Shown: piece by piece, positions 21,421-31,024 of the stretch
Position numbering within the stretch: the stretch's first letter is position 1
How the letters are laid out: every line of letters starts with the position of its first letter
DNA from: Cryoendolithus antarcticus
Lineage: Eukaryota; Ascomycota; Dothideomycetes; Cladosporiales; Cladosporiaceae
Assembly: GCA_002077065.1 (NCBI GenBank)
Contig: NAJO01000035.1
Span: 372,001-436,000 of the forward strand
Direction: 5' to 3'
Length of the DNA: 64,000 bases
Position numbers and translations under genes: made by a program
The notes under the pieces: model-generated
Seen by the model: only the letters and a program-made list of their open reading frames with translations
Databases searched by the model: none
What the model was told of the DNA's origin: nothing

Positions 21421-21991
21421 GGTATCCTCTCTCCGATGTTTGTAAGACAGCAACACAGTGGGCCCGTTTGGCTGACGCTCAGCGATGCTGATATGATGAT
21501 GCCGTGGTCCTCAGAAAGACTGCTGTACAGCTGGCGTAGCGGACAGTCTCTCAGTGCAGTGCAGCATCTATCTCACTGTCGTGTAGTGATGTTCACGTGG
21601 AAAGCGCAATCTTAGTGTGAACTGAAGTCGTGAAGCCGTGGCAAAGAAACAGAAAGAACGACCAACGTAAGCCGCAGTTGCCTCAACTGAGGAACCACAC
21701 GTACCTCACCTCATCCCGTGAGGAGGACTATACACTGATGATCACCGCGGAGGATGTGTCGAGATAGGCTCTCCAGCCGCTCATATGTCTCATGTGTGCG
21801 GGAAGATGGGCAGTGCAAACAGAGGATGGAGATGAGATAGACGCTTGGACCATGTTGGTGGCTTTTTGAAGATGTGAAGAAATGTGTGTATGTCTAGGCT
21901 TGGTGGTATCGTACGCATCCTGAAGACTTCACGTGCAGCCATAGCGCTCGCTGAACCTCCATCATCCCGGCAGGACTCATCACCACGTCCC
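21421..21991. other. Intergenic region, WSS1 promoter and RRF1 3' end
   Basis: 571 bp with no supported gene; both flanking genes are on the minus strand, so this is the WSS1 upstream region plus the recycling-factor 3' UTR. Confidence 0.4.
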
Positions 21992-22941
21992 TCACCCACT
22001 ATCCAACACCTTCCTCGCCCCATCCACAACCCTCTTCACCTCCGCAGCTCCCTTCTCAACAACCTTCTCCATCAACCCCCCCGCCTTCTTCAGGTCATCC
22101 GGCCTTACGCTCTTCGCTAGCTGTAGCGCCCGTAGCTTCTTCTGATGCTTTCCCCTCGCATCCCTGACAGCCGTGGACGCTTTCTCTCCAGCTTTCGTAG
22201 CTTCCGCTAGTGTTGCACGGCGGGAGTCAGCGGTAGGCGGCGGGATGCTGACGAGGAGCAGAAGGGGATTGGAACCGGTTGGGTCGGGTTGCGGCGTGAG
22301 GGAGAGGGTGGAGCTGGATATTGCGGTGGAGACGGGTTTGAGGTGCTAGATTGAACATTAGTCGGCTAGATCATGCCGTGCTCATTACAAGAGCAACTCA
22401 CATCGCTTTCCCCAACTATGACCTGCACAGTCCTTCCCTTGGGTATGACTTGCGCCACATCACTCAGCTTCACCGTCTGATTACTACCCTTCTGTGGCTG
22501 GACCCGCAGATTCTCGACGACCTCTGGATTGAAGCGGCCGCCAGCTCGGAGCTTCGAGAGATCGGTTTTCAATCTTTCGATCGACGATGCGATGTCTGCT
22601 TCCAAGGTGGTGAAATCGTAGGGATCCTCTTCAGCCGAGACTGAGCTCTTTGGGTTGGCCTGCTTCGCTTCTTGCGATGGCTTCCCCCCGCTCTTCTTCT
22701 GCCATTGCGGAGACGTCGAGAATGAGCGTTGGAGGGCCGCGCGACTGTATACTGAGGTCCTACTGAACCGCAATGACCGGCTATCTAGGTGTTGCTGTCG
22801 CGTAGTCCATTGTGTTGTTGCGTAGCCCTGGGTAAGGCGTAACAAGCCGAAGTCAGGGCATCGTGATCTGAAACAGCAGCGCAATGCTGTCAATAAGTCG
22901 TCGGCGACACGTGGGCGACCCAGTGAGCTCGAGAGTCGCAT
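21992..22941 (-). CDS. RRF1: Mitochondrial ribosome recycling factor
   Basis: Two exons (22941-22402; 22345-21992) around a 56-bp intron (GTGAGT donor, GACTAATG branch, TAG acceptor) give 297 residues. RRF splits post-termination mitochondrial ribosomes with EF-G. The N-terminal about 100 residues are Arg/Ser/Gln-rich with an RSFSTSPQWQKK stretch typical of a presequence. The RRF core follows: SSIERLKTDLSKLRAGGRFNP, the inserted beta domain with KGRTVQVIVGESD, and a C-terminal helix containing VRDARGKHQKKLRAL. ATG 22941 was chosen because the longer frame starts with GTG. It is divergent from the CPA2 gene. Confidence 0.88.
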
Positions 22942-23551
22942 TGTTGGAAGAGCAGCATCCTGTCCCACAATTCCGCCAAGCTTGCTTCACGTCCCGACGC
23001 GGGAGTGGACTTGGCCGGCATCCGGTAGGGCTACAAACCATTGGGTTTCGTCGTTCATGCCGTTGGCATAATCGACAGTCGTCGCTGCTCATTTTGGTGG
23101 CCAGACTGGCTGTGTGAATCAATAGGCAATGGGGACCTCGTCGGAAGTCCCCTGATGTGTAGTGTGAATCAACGCTCTTCAGCCAAAGGCTGCTGGTGAC
23201 CTCCGCAATCGGCGGCATTGGAAGCTCTGCCATGCAGCACAGCTGCAGCTTGCAACAATTTTTTTCTGACCATCACATGCGCGCGCACGCGTCTTGCCGA
23301 CGATATGGCGGAATAGAAAAGTACATAGCAGATCGCACTGATCTACTTCTTTGCCATATCAACTTGTCCCTCCTTTGCGTTGCGTATACCCATTTGTCGC
23401 GTACCTTTTCCTTATCGCGAAGCTTGGGCCTCGCTGGTCAAAAGATTGTCGTTGAAGAGCGGTGACTCAATCGCCCGAGACAGTTACACTCAGAACTGCT
23501 GAGCACTACGACGAGGACAAGTCTGTAGGGGAGTGGTGTGTCACTACCGTC
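22942..23551. promoter_or_regulatory. Divergent promoter, RRF1 / CPA2
   Basis: 610-bp head-to-head spacer between two genes for mitochondrial proteins. No TATA box or gene seen. The arginine attenuator uORF known from the CPS small-subunit gene is not expected here and none was recognised. Confidence 0.45.
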
Positions 23552-26500
23552 ATGGCGCTCAGCAGTCGTCTAGCTCGCCAGCTGCAGCAGGAGCTATCGC
23601 AGCCGCTTCGCCAGACGCTCCCACGTATAGCTCGCCGAACGTTTGTCTCGCAACCACTGCGTCAAGGCAAGGCAGCTCAGCGCACAAACCGAAATGTTCG
23701 ACCATTCAGCAAGTCGACCAGAGTTCTTGCCAGCCAGGCAGCGGTCGCACCAAACGCCAAAGCCTACATCGAAAGCGGCGCCATAGCCGGCGCACAGAAC
23801 CTCGTGGACGTGAAGAAAGTCCTGGTAATAGGCTCAGGAGGTCTTTCCATCGGCCAAGCAGGCGAATTCGATTACTCTGGCTCGCAAGCCCTCAAGGCTC
23901 TTAAGGAAGCCGGCGTCCAATCAGTCTTGATCAACCCCAACATCGCTACCATCCAGACCGCACACGTCCTCGCAGACGAGGTCTACTACCTCCCAGTCAC
24001 GCCCGAGTATGTCACCTATGTCATCGAGAAGGAGCGACCGGATGGCATCTTCCTGTCCTTCGGTGGGCAGACCGCCCTGAACTTGGGCGTGAAGATGGAC
24101 AAGATGGGCATATTTGAGCGGTATGGGGTGAAAGTGCTGGGAACGAGTGTCAGGACGCTGGAGGTCAGTGAGGATCGAGACTTATTTGCAAAGGCGCTCA
24201 AGGAGATCAATATCCCCATCGCGGAGAGCATTGCGGTGAATACGATCGATGAGGCGCTGCAAGCTGCTGAGACAGTGGGATATCCGATTATTGTGCGAGC
24301 TGCATACGCGTTGGGAGGGCTGGGAAGTGGATTTGCGGACAATGCTGAAGAGCTCAGGAACTTGGCCGCGCGATCCTTGACCCTCTCGCCGCAGATTCTC
24401 GTAGAGAAGTCACTCAAGGGCTGGAAAGAGGCTGAATATGAGGTGGTCCGCGACGCCGCAGACAACTGTATCACAGTCTGCAACATGGAGAACTTTGACC
24501 CCCTCGGCGTGCATACGGGCGACAGTATCGTCGTCTCGCCGTCGCAAACATTCTCCGACGAAGAGTACCACATGCTCCGCACAGCAGCCATCAAGATCGT
24601 CCGCCACCTCGGCGTAGTAGGCGAATGCAACGTGCAATACGCCCTGCAACCCGACGGCCTCGACTACCGCGTAATTGAAGTCAACGCCCGTCTGTCCCGC
24701 TCCTCAGCTCTGGCCTCGAAAGCAACCGGATACCCACTCGCGTACACAGCCGCGAAGATCGGGCTCGGTCACACCTTACCTGAGCTTCCGAACGCGGTCA
24801 CCCGGACCACGACTGCAAACTTTGAGCCCTCCTTGGACTACATCGTCACCAAGATTCCCCGCTGGGATCTTGCCAAATTCCAGAACGTGAACCGCAGTAT
24901 CGGCTCCTCCATGAAATCCATCGGTGAAGTCATGGCTATCGGCCGGACTTTCGAAGAATCTTTCCAAAAAGCCATCCGCCAGGTTGATCCCAAATTCCAC
25001 GGCCTACAAGGAGACCACTTCGACGACCTGGACGACGTGCTCAAGAACCCCACAGATCGCCGATGGCTCGCTGTCGGACAGGCAATGCTGCACGAAGGCT
25101 ACTCCGTCGATCGCGTGCACGAGCTAAGCAAGATTGACAAGTGGTTTCTGTACAAGATCCAGAATATCGTGGACTGCACGCACGAACTCGAAGACATCGG
25201 ATCGCTGTACGGCGTCAAGAAAGAGCTCATGCACACCGCCAAGAAACTCGGCTTCTCTGATCGCCAGATCGCCAAGGCTGTGAACAGCACCGAAGACGAT
25301 GTCCGCGCAAGGCGAAAGAACTTCGGCATCAAGCCTTGGGTCAAGAAGATCGATACGCTTGCTGCGGAGTTCCCGGCGGATACTAATTACCTCTACACCA
25401 CGTACAATGCCAGCACTCACGATGTGAAATTCGATGATCATGGGATTGTTGTCCTGGGATCTGGAGTGTACAGGATTGGAAGCAGTGTGGAGTTCGATTG
25501 GTGTGCTGTTAATGCGACCTTGAGTTTGAAGGAATTGGGCAAGAGGACGGTGATGATTAATGTAAGTCTCCCTACAACCCCGGCTGCAGTAGATGCGTCT
25601 CTCGGTGGATCGCGAGAGGTGGCTGCGCTGCTTTCACGAGCGTCGCTGCAGTGGATGCGACATGATCCTCTCTTTTGAGAGACGGAGTCTTGCTGTATCG
25701 ATGCATGTGTCTCTCCGTGTACGCAGTCAGTTTGCTTCGCTGTTGTGGTGCACATGAGAGGCCCGTTGCCGTCATTGAGCAAGCCACCGAGAGACCACCG
25801 ACGAGACCATCACTTTGTGCATGCATGGACGTGTAGCTAACTTCCTTCCCGTACAACCCTGAGACTTACTCAACGGACTTCGACGTCGCCGACCGCCTCT
25901 ACTTCGAAGAACTCAGCTACGAGCGGGTGATGGACATCTACGAACTTGAGTCCGCTTCTGGCGTAGTCGTATCCGTTGGTGGTCAACTACCGCAGAACAT
26001 CGCCCTCCGCCTGCAAGAGACCGGCAAAGCTCGTGTTCTCGGCACCGATCCCAAAGATATCGACAAAGCCGAGGATCGACAGCAGTTCTCGCAGATTCTC
26101 GACTCGATAGGCGTAGATCAGCCAGCCTGGAAGGAACTCACCTCCCTCTCGGCCGCAAAGGAGTTTGCTGACAGCGTTGGCTACCCTGTTCTTGTCCGAC
26201 CGTCATATGTTCTTTCTGGAGCTGCGATGACAGTAATCTGGAGCGAAGACCAGCTTGCCGAGAAGCTCACAGCAGCATCCAACGTCTCCCCCGACCACCC
26301 TGTAGTCATCACCCAGTTCATCCAAGGCGCGCTCGAAATCGACGTAGACGCCGTAGCCCACAACGGCAGACTCCTCGTCCATGCCGTGAGCGAGCACGTC
26401 GAGAACGCAGGCGTGCACTCCGGAGACGCCTCCCTCGTCCTGCCTCCCGCCAAGCTTCCAAAAGACACAATCGAGCGCGTGAAGGTCATCGCCGAGAAAG

Positions 26501-27401
26501 TCGCCAAAGCCTGGTCCATTACCGGTCCCTTCAACATGCAAATCATCAACGCGCCCGCAAATGCAGAAGGCGGAGAATCCGCTCTGAAAGTCATCGAGTG
26601 CAAGCTCCGCGCCTCGCGATCCTTTCCCTTCGTCTCCAAAGTCCTCGGAACGAACTTCATCGACGTCGCCACTAAGGCCTTGCTCGACAAGAACGTCCCT
26701 GAGCCCGTCGACCTGATGGCTGTAGAGCGCGACTACCTAGCCGTCAAGGTTCCGCAGTTCGCTTGGACTCGCTTAGCTGGTGCTGATCCGTACTTGGGCG
26801 TGGAAATGAGCAGTACGGGTGAGATGGCGTGTTTCGGCACGAATCTCGTCGAAGCTTACTGGACTGCTGTGCAGAGTACGATGAACTTCCGTCTCCCCGA
26901 GCCGGGCGAGGGACTGCTGTTTGGTGGTGATACCGAGACGGCGGATCTGGCGAGGATTGTCGACTACCTCAATCCGCTGGGGTATAAGCTGTTTGCTGCC
27001 AATGAGGCTGTGAAGCAGCATCTTGAGACTGGGTCTAAGGATGGGAGTGTCAAGGTTGAGGTCATCGAGTTCCCTACGACTGATAAGCGAGCACTGAGAG
27101 AGGTGTTTGAGAAGTACGACGTCCGCGGTGTGTTCAACCTTGCTAAGAGGCGGGCGAGCAGCATGGTGGATGAGGATTATGTCATGAGGCGAAATGCGGT
27201 GGACTTTGGGGTGCCGTTGTTCATGGAGCCGAAGGTGAGTCTGATCGATAAGCGCAGTGAGACGTAAGAAGTGATTACTAACGTGTGTTACAGACTGCCG
27301 TCCTTTTCGCGCAATGCATGAGCGAGAAGCTGCCGAAGAAGGAAGGGATACCCTCTGAGGTCAGAAGGTGGAGTGACTTTATCGGAGGGAAGCCGTTGTG
27401 A
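23552..27401 (+). CDS. CPA2: Carbamoyl-phosphate synthase, arginine-specific, large chain (mitochondrial)
   Basis: Exons 23552-25561, about 25852-27234 and 27294-27401 give about 1166 residues, normal for CPA2/arg-3. With the small subunit it makes carbamoyl phosphate from glutamine-derived ammonia, bicarbonate and two ATP for arginine synthesis. The N-terminus ([15 protein letters not shown], then [11 protein letters not shown]) is a mitochondrial presequence. Both ATP-grasp halves are present ([21 protein letters not shown] first; [17 protein letters not shown] second), then the allosteric MGS-like domain. ATG 23552 replaces an upstream GTG. Intron 1 is odd: the conserved NYNPET block starts at 25852 right after CCCG, not AG, while the nearest canonical acceptor (GAG, 25863) would delete four conserved residues. 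Intron 2 is canonical (27235-27293). Confidence 0.92.
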
Positions 27402-27807
27402 AGTGTCGACGTCTTGCCTCGATACACCACACGACAAGGCTTGAGCCCCGAGAGAGTGTAGCGTTCGGCCAACGATCGCTCAAAGATCCACGTTCAGGAT
27501 TCTATCGACGAATAGTAAGGTCGAGATCATGGTGGACGGCACCTCCGCTGCGTGTTGGGGTGGAGAAGCACTCGAGTGCAGGAAGAGAGAAAGACGACGT
27601 CGCGAGGTTTCTAAGACGTAGGTACTGCAATTCTGGCGCTCTAGGCGTCGTCGGCGCGAAAAGCGAGCGGCAAGGGTATAGAACGACGTGCACCTAGCTT
27701 TCTGTGCTTCCTTGCCTTCTCCCTTCCAGTGATATCATCTGGACGTATCGAGGAGGTCGTTTCGCGTACGCTACAGCTCCTACTTAGCCTTGAGCTGCTA
27801 GACTCAA
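27402..27807. other. Convergent 3' spacer (406 bp)
   Basis: Between the stop codons of CPA2 (+) and the GPI-type protein (-). No gene seen; expected to hold two 3' UTRs. Confidence 0.4.
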
Positions 27808-28736
27808 TCAAAGTAATGACAGCATGAGGGTGAGAAGCCACGCCACCAGACCACCACCCATCTTGCTGCTATTCCCACTCGCTGCGACCGCAGAGCTCGC
27901 ACTCGATGCCGCAGCAGATGTGCTACTCGCCGTCGATGCACCCGTGGCAATCGCAGCAGTAGCCGAGCTCGCACTTGCACCCGCACTGCCACTGCTCATC
28001 GCTGTCGCCGCACTTGAAGGTGTGACGAGAGTCGGTGAGGCTACCGGTTCACCCAACGCCCCAGTCGGAGTCGACAATGATGCACTGGCCGCTGTGCTAG
28101 AAGCTGACGCAGCGGCTGCACTCGGCGTTGTAGTGGCGCTGCTTGACAGGGGCTCTGTGAGGGGCGCGCCGGAAGCTGTCAAGGGAATGAAGTCTGGATT
28201 TGTTAGTGCAAAGGGATCGAGGGCGTAGAGGTATGTAGCTGGTCCTTACGTCCACTTGGCACGCTCTGCACGATAGTAAACGGGTTCGTGCCTAGTGTTG
28301 TCTGCCAGCACGCGAGGTAAGAGTACCCCGATATATCCAGATACGCCGCGAGCGTAGCGGGCACGACAATGGCCGTGTTGCAAGTCAACTCCGGGCTGAC
28401 ATCACAAGGCACGGAGGTGCCAGAGGCGCCGTAGAGCGTGTTGTCCTGGCACTGGTAGTAGAAGTCGCATGGCGCGCCTGGTTTGCAGCACTGCACGTTC
28501 TCGTCGTTGGTGGAAAGGGTTTCGGGGTAATCACACTTGCGGGAGTCGGAGTCTGTTGAGCTTGTCAGTGTGATCGTCGACAAGGAAGGATTGCGGAGGG
28601 CACTACAGCCAGAGGGACCGCTGATGTAGCCGACGAAGGCTGGGTCGGTTTGGCGTGGGAGGAGTTGAGGTGCTGCTGTTATCTGAGCTGCGACTGACAA
28701 TGGCGAAGCCAGCAGCGTGATGAGAAGGTAACGCAT
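27808..28736 (-). CDS. Secreted GPI-anchored-type Cys-containing protein
   Basis: Two exons (28736-28250; 28193-27808; 56-bp intron, GTAAGG donor, CACTAAC branch, CAG acceptor) give 290 residues. It starts with a signal peptide (MRYLLITLLASPLSVAAQ). The mature part, about 150 residues, has several cysteines (including QCCKPGAPC and a CNTA motif) and no family I can name. An Ala/Ser/Thr-rich stalk follows, then a GPI-attachment-like end (SGNSSKMGGG, a hydrophobic tail ending LLTLMLSLL). Likely anchored to plasma membrane or wall. A TATA box lies about 60 bp upstream of the ATG. Start chosen at the ATG directly before the signal peptide rather than an upstream TTG. Confidence 0.82.
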
Positions 28737-29286
28737 TTTGACTTGCTGATCAAGGTACAATGCTGCCTTCCATTATACGGGCGGAGGCGCATCACTCTTT
28801 TATATACACCGCCGTAAGATAGGCTAGGATGCAGACCGTACCGTGTGACCACCTACCTGATGCGGCACAGCTGCGAGAGACCATGTAGCGAGATTACGCT
28901 GCTACTCATGAAGGACGCGGCTAATCGTCGCCGCAACATCTGTACCGACTGCCTGGCACGCGTATAGTGCGTTATTATCTGGAGAGCAGTCGTACGCTGC
29001 ACGCTACTGGCTATAACAAGCCGTGTCGTGAGTGGGGTAGATGAGATGGAGGAGTCGAATGCCATGGGGCAGAGATAAGCTTCCAGGGACAGGATGCCGA
29101 AAGGCTTGATCCACTGTAGCGTGTCGTGGTCTGAGACGATAACGCTCGATGACGCTATCGCTCGAGATGACGGCCTCGGGCATCAAAGGATGCACCGGAT
29201 GAATAATGCTCATACTGATCTCTAAATGTTTAGTCGGATTGTGAAAACAGCAACCTGGTAAAGCAGATCCAACTGTTTCCTGACAA
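28737..29286. promoter_or_regulatory. Divergent intergenic region, GPI-type gene / BNA1
   Basis: 550 bp between two divergent starts; apart from the TATA box noted, no gene or RNA seen. Confidence 0.4.
28797..28806 (-). promoter_or_regulatory. TATA box of the GPI-type protein gene
   Basis: Minus strand reads TATATAAAAG, about 60 bp upstream of the ATG at 28736. One of few clear TATA boxes in the window. Confidence 0.55.
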
Positions 29287-30076
29287 ATGTCAATCCGCGT
29301 TCTGCCGAATTCACAAACGTTCATTGCAGCAGGTAGGATTACTGCTCCGCCCAAGTTCAGATCTCAATTCATATCTTCTCGAAGTCACATTTTTGGACAG
29401 CAACGCTTGCAGAAACGAACATTCGCTGCAAGCAAGATGGCGAAGAACGACCGCTCAGCCGGTCCACCCCTCACAAACCCTCTAAACATCCCCAAATGGT
29501 TCGCAACCCTTTCGTCGAAACATTTCGAGCATCGCCACTAACGCCCTCCCCAGGCTAGAAGCCAACTCTCACCTCCTCAAACCGCCCATCAACAACTACC
29601 TGATCTACAATGACCCCATGACGGTAATGATCGTCGGCGGCCCCAACGCCCGAACAGACTACCACATCAATACGACCCCCGAATTCTTCTACCAATATAA
29701 GGGCCGCATGCTGCTCAAAACCGTCGAGCCCACCACTGGTAAATTCCGGGACATCTACATCAACGAAGGCGAGCTCTTCCTCTTACCTGGCAACACGCCA
29801 CATAATCCGGTGCGTTTCGCGGATACGGTGGGCGTTGTTATTGAGCAGCCGAGACCGGAGGGAAGCCTGGATCGGCTGAGGTGGTATTGTCAGAATTGTG
29901 ACGCTGTGGTGCACGAGGCTAGTTTTCACTGTACAGATTTGGGGACGCAGATTAAGGAGGCTGTCAATGCTTTCAAGGAGGATGCAGAGGGCAGGAAGTG
30001 TAAGAAATGTGGCGAAACTTGTGATGTGGCGCCGAAGCCGGACGCGATGGAGAAGATGCGATCGGGTGAAAGCTGA
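29287..30076 (+). CDS. BNA1: 3-hydroxyanthranilate 3,4-dioxygenase
   Basis: Exons 29287-29498 and 29554-30076 (55-bp intron, GTTCGC donor, CACTAAC branch, CAG acceptor). The enzyme opens 3-hydroxyanthranilate to the precursor of quinolinate in kynurenine-route NAD synthesis. The cupin core has [20 protein letters not shown] and TPHNPVRF; predicted iron ligands are His58, Glu64 and His104 (numbered from MAKND). The C-terminus carries the CQNC and CKKC pairs of the rubredoxin-like metal site. Two starts are possible: ATG 29437 (MAKNDRSAG, 194 residues, usual size) or ATG 29287 (244 residues), which adds a basic, acid-free leader ending KRTFAASK that resembles a mitochondrial presequence. Only 25 bp separate its stop from the convergent next gene. 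Confidence 0.93.
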
Positions 30077-30101
30077 TGGTACAATGTATCGACTATCGAC
30101 T

Positions 30102-30770
30102 TCAGGCTGGCTGAATGATGTCATCTTCCACGAGACTGCCGTCCTCTGCCTCATGATGAATCCATGCGTTCCGCCGCCGCCTACGTGCTTCCAAGTCCTG
30201 GCTTGTGTGGTCAGCTTGCGGGGGTCGTGGGACTGCATCCCAACCTGCGAATGCTGCCGCACTACCTGCACCATTCCGATCATCTAAAGTACCATCGTCG
30301 CTTCCCGCAGGTGTCGGGATCGCAGAAGCGATCTCACGATCGCGCAGCACCTCCCAGTCTCGAATGAACGATAAAGTGCGCTTAGCCCTGAATGCAACAT
30401 CCTCATCCGCGGACACGGCATCGCGTTCGATCGACTTGCGTGTCTCGGGGCTTTGCCGGTAGCGTGTCATGATTAGAGCTGTTGCGGCATCGCTGATGTT
30501 GAAGTTCGGCGAGCTGTACAGTGTCTTGAGCGTAGCGATTGGGATGCCTTTGAAATTAAAGTCAACGCCTGATGGACAACCGAGCGATTTCATGTGTAAC
30601 GCACTGTTCTCGATGTTTTCCTGCTTGACTTCAACGTTCGAGTCCCAGTCGTCCGGGATCTCTGTCAATCGTAGTATGTCACGAATCGCATATCTGATGC
30701 CGTGTGCCATGAGGAAGAGGGTGACACTTGCACCCAGCCATAGCCAGCGATCATCGATGCGGGTAACCAT
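30102..30770 (-). CDS. Hypothetical single-span membrane protein (222 residues)
   Basis: Not recognised. One exon from ATG 30770. An N-terminal hydrophobic span (RWLWLGASVTLFLMAHGI) follows a short basic start, so it is probably anchored by its N-terminus. The remainder is soluble and charged: a KGIPIATLKTLYSSPN segment, a helical stretch rich in Arg/Glu around residues 100-145, then Ala/Gly/Asp-rich disorder, an RRRRR cluster and an acidic end. Composition and ATG context support a real gene. It is convergent with BNA1 and divergent from NOP14 (254-bp spacer). Confidence 0.7.
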   Translation of the reverse strand: MVTRIDDRWLWLGASVTLFLMAHGIRYAIRDILRLTEIPDDWDSNVEVKQENIENSALHMKSLGCPSGVDFNFKGIPIATLKTLYSSPNFNISDAATALIMTRYRQSPETRKSIERDAVSADEDVAFRAKRTLSFIRDWEVLRDREIASAIPTPAGSDDGTLDDRNGAGSAAAFAGWDAVPRPPQADHTSQDLEARRRRRNAWIHHEAEDGSLVEDDIIQPA

Positions 30771-31024
30771 GCCGTTGTCTTAACATCAATCCGGACATGT
30801 TGTCAAAGGTCGTGTGATGATGTCTTACTTGAATCCTTCTCACATCGTCGTGCCTACTGTGAATGGCGCCTGAGGATGTCCTGAAGTCAAAAACAAGGGT
30901 GCAGTCGCTGTAAGCTTCGAGTGCGGATCACTTCCGCACTAAAAAGTTCACGTACAGACCCCGAGTGAAGATACATGATCACATTCACCCTCTTCCAAAG
31001 CAGCTTTCTAGGTGTGTCGCCAGG
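30771..31024. promoter_or_regulatory. Divergent promoter, hypothetical membrane protein / NOP14
   Basis: 254-bp head-to-head spacer; no TATA box seen. Confidence 0.5.

Noticed and set aside
21421..21456. Upstream extension of WSS1 (start at 21456)
   Set aside because: Begins at GTG; the ATG at 21420 gives the expected N-terminus. The same reasoning moved starts of RRF1, CPA2 and NOP14.
23240..23551. Arginine attenuator-type upstream peptide before CPA2
   Set aside because: That peptide belongs to the small-subunit gene, and no matching short frame was recognised.
27824..28228. Plus-strand 134-codon open frame
   Set aside because: Antisense of the Ala/Ser-rich stalk of the GPI-type protein, whose spliced minus-strand model has signal peptide and anchor.
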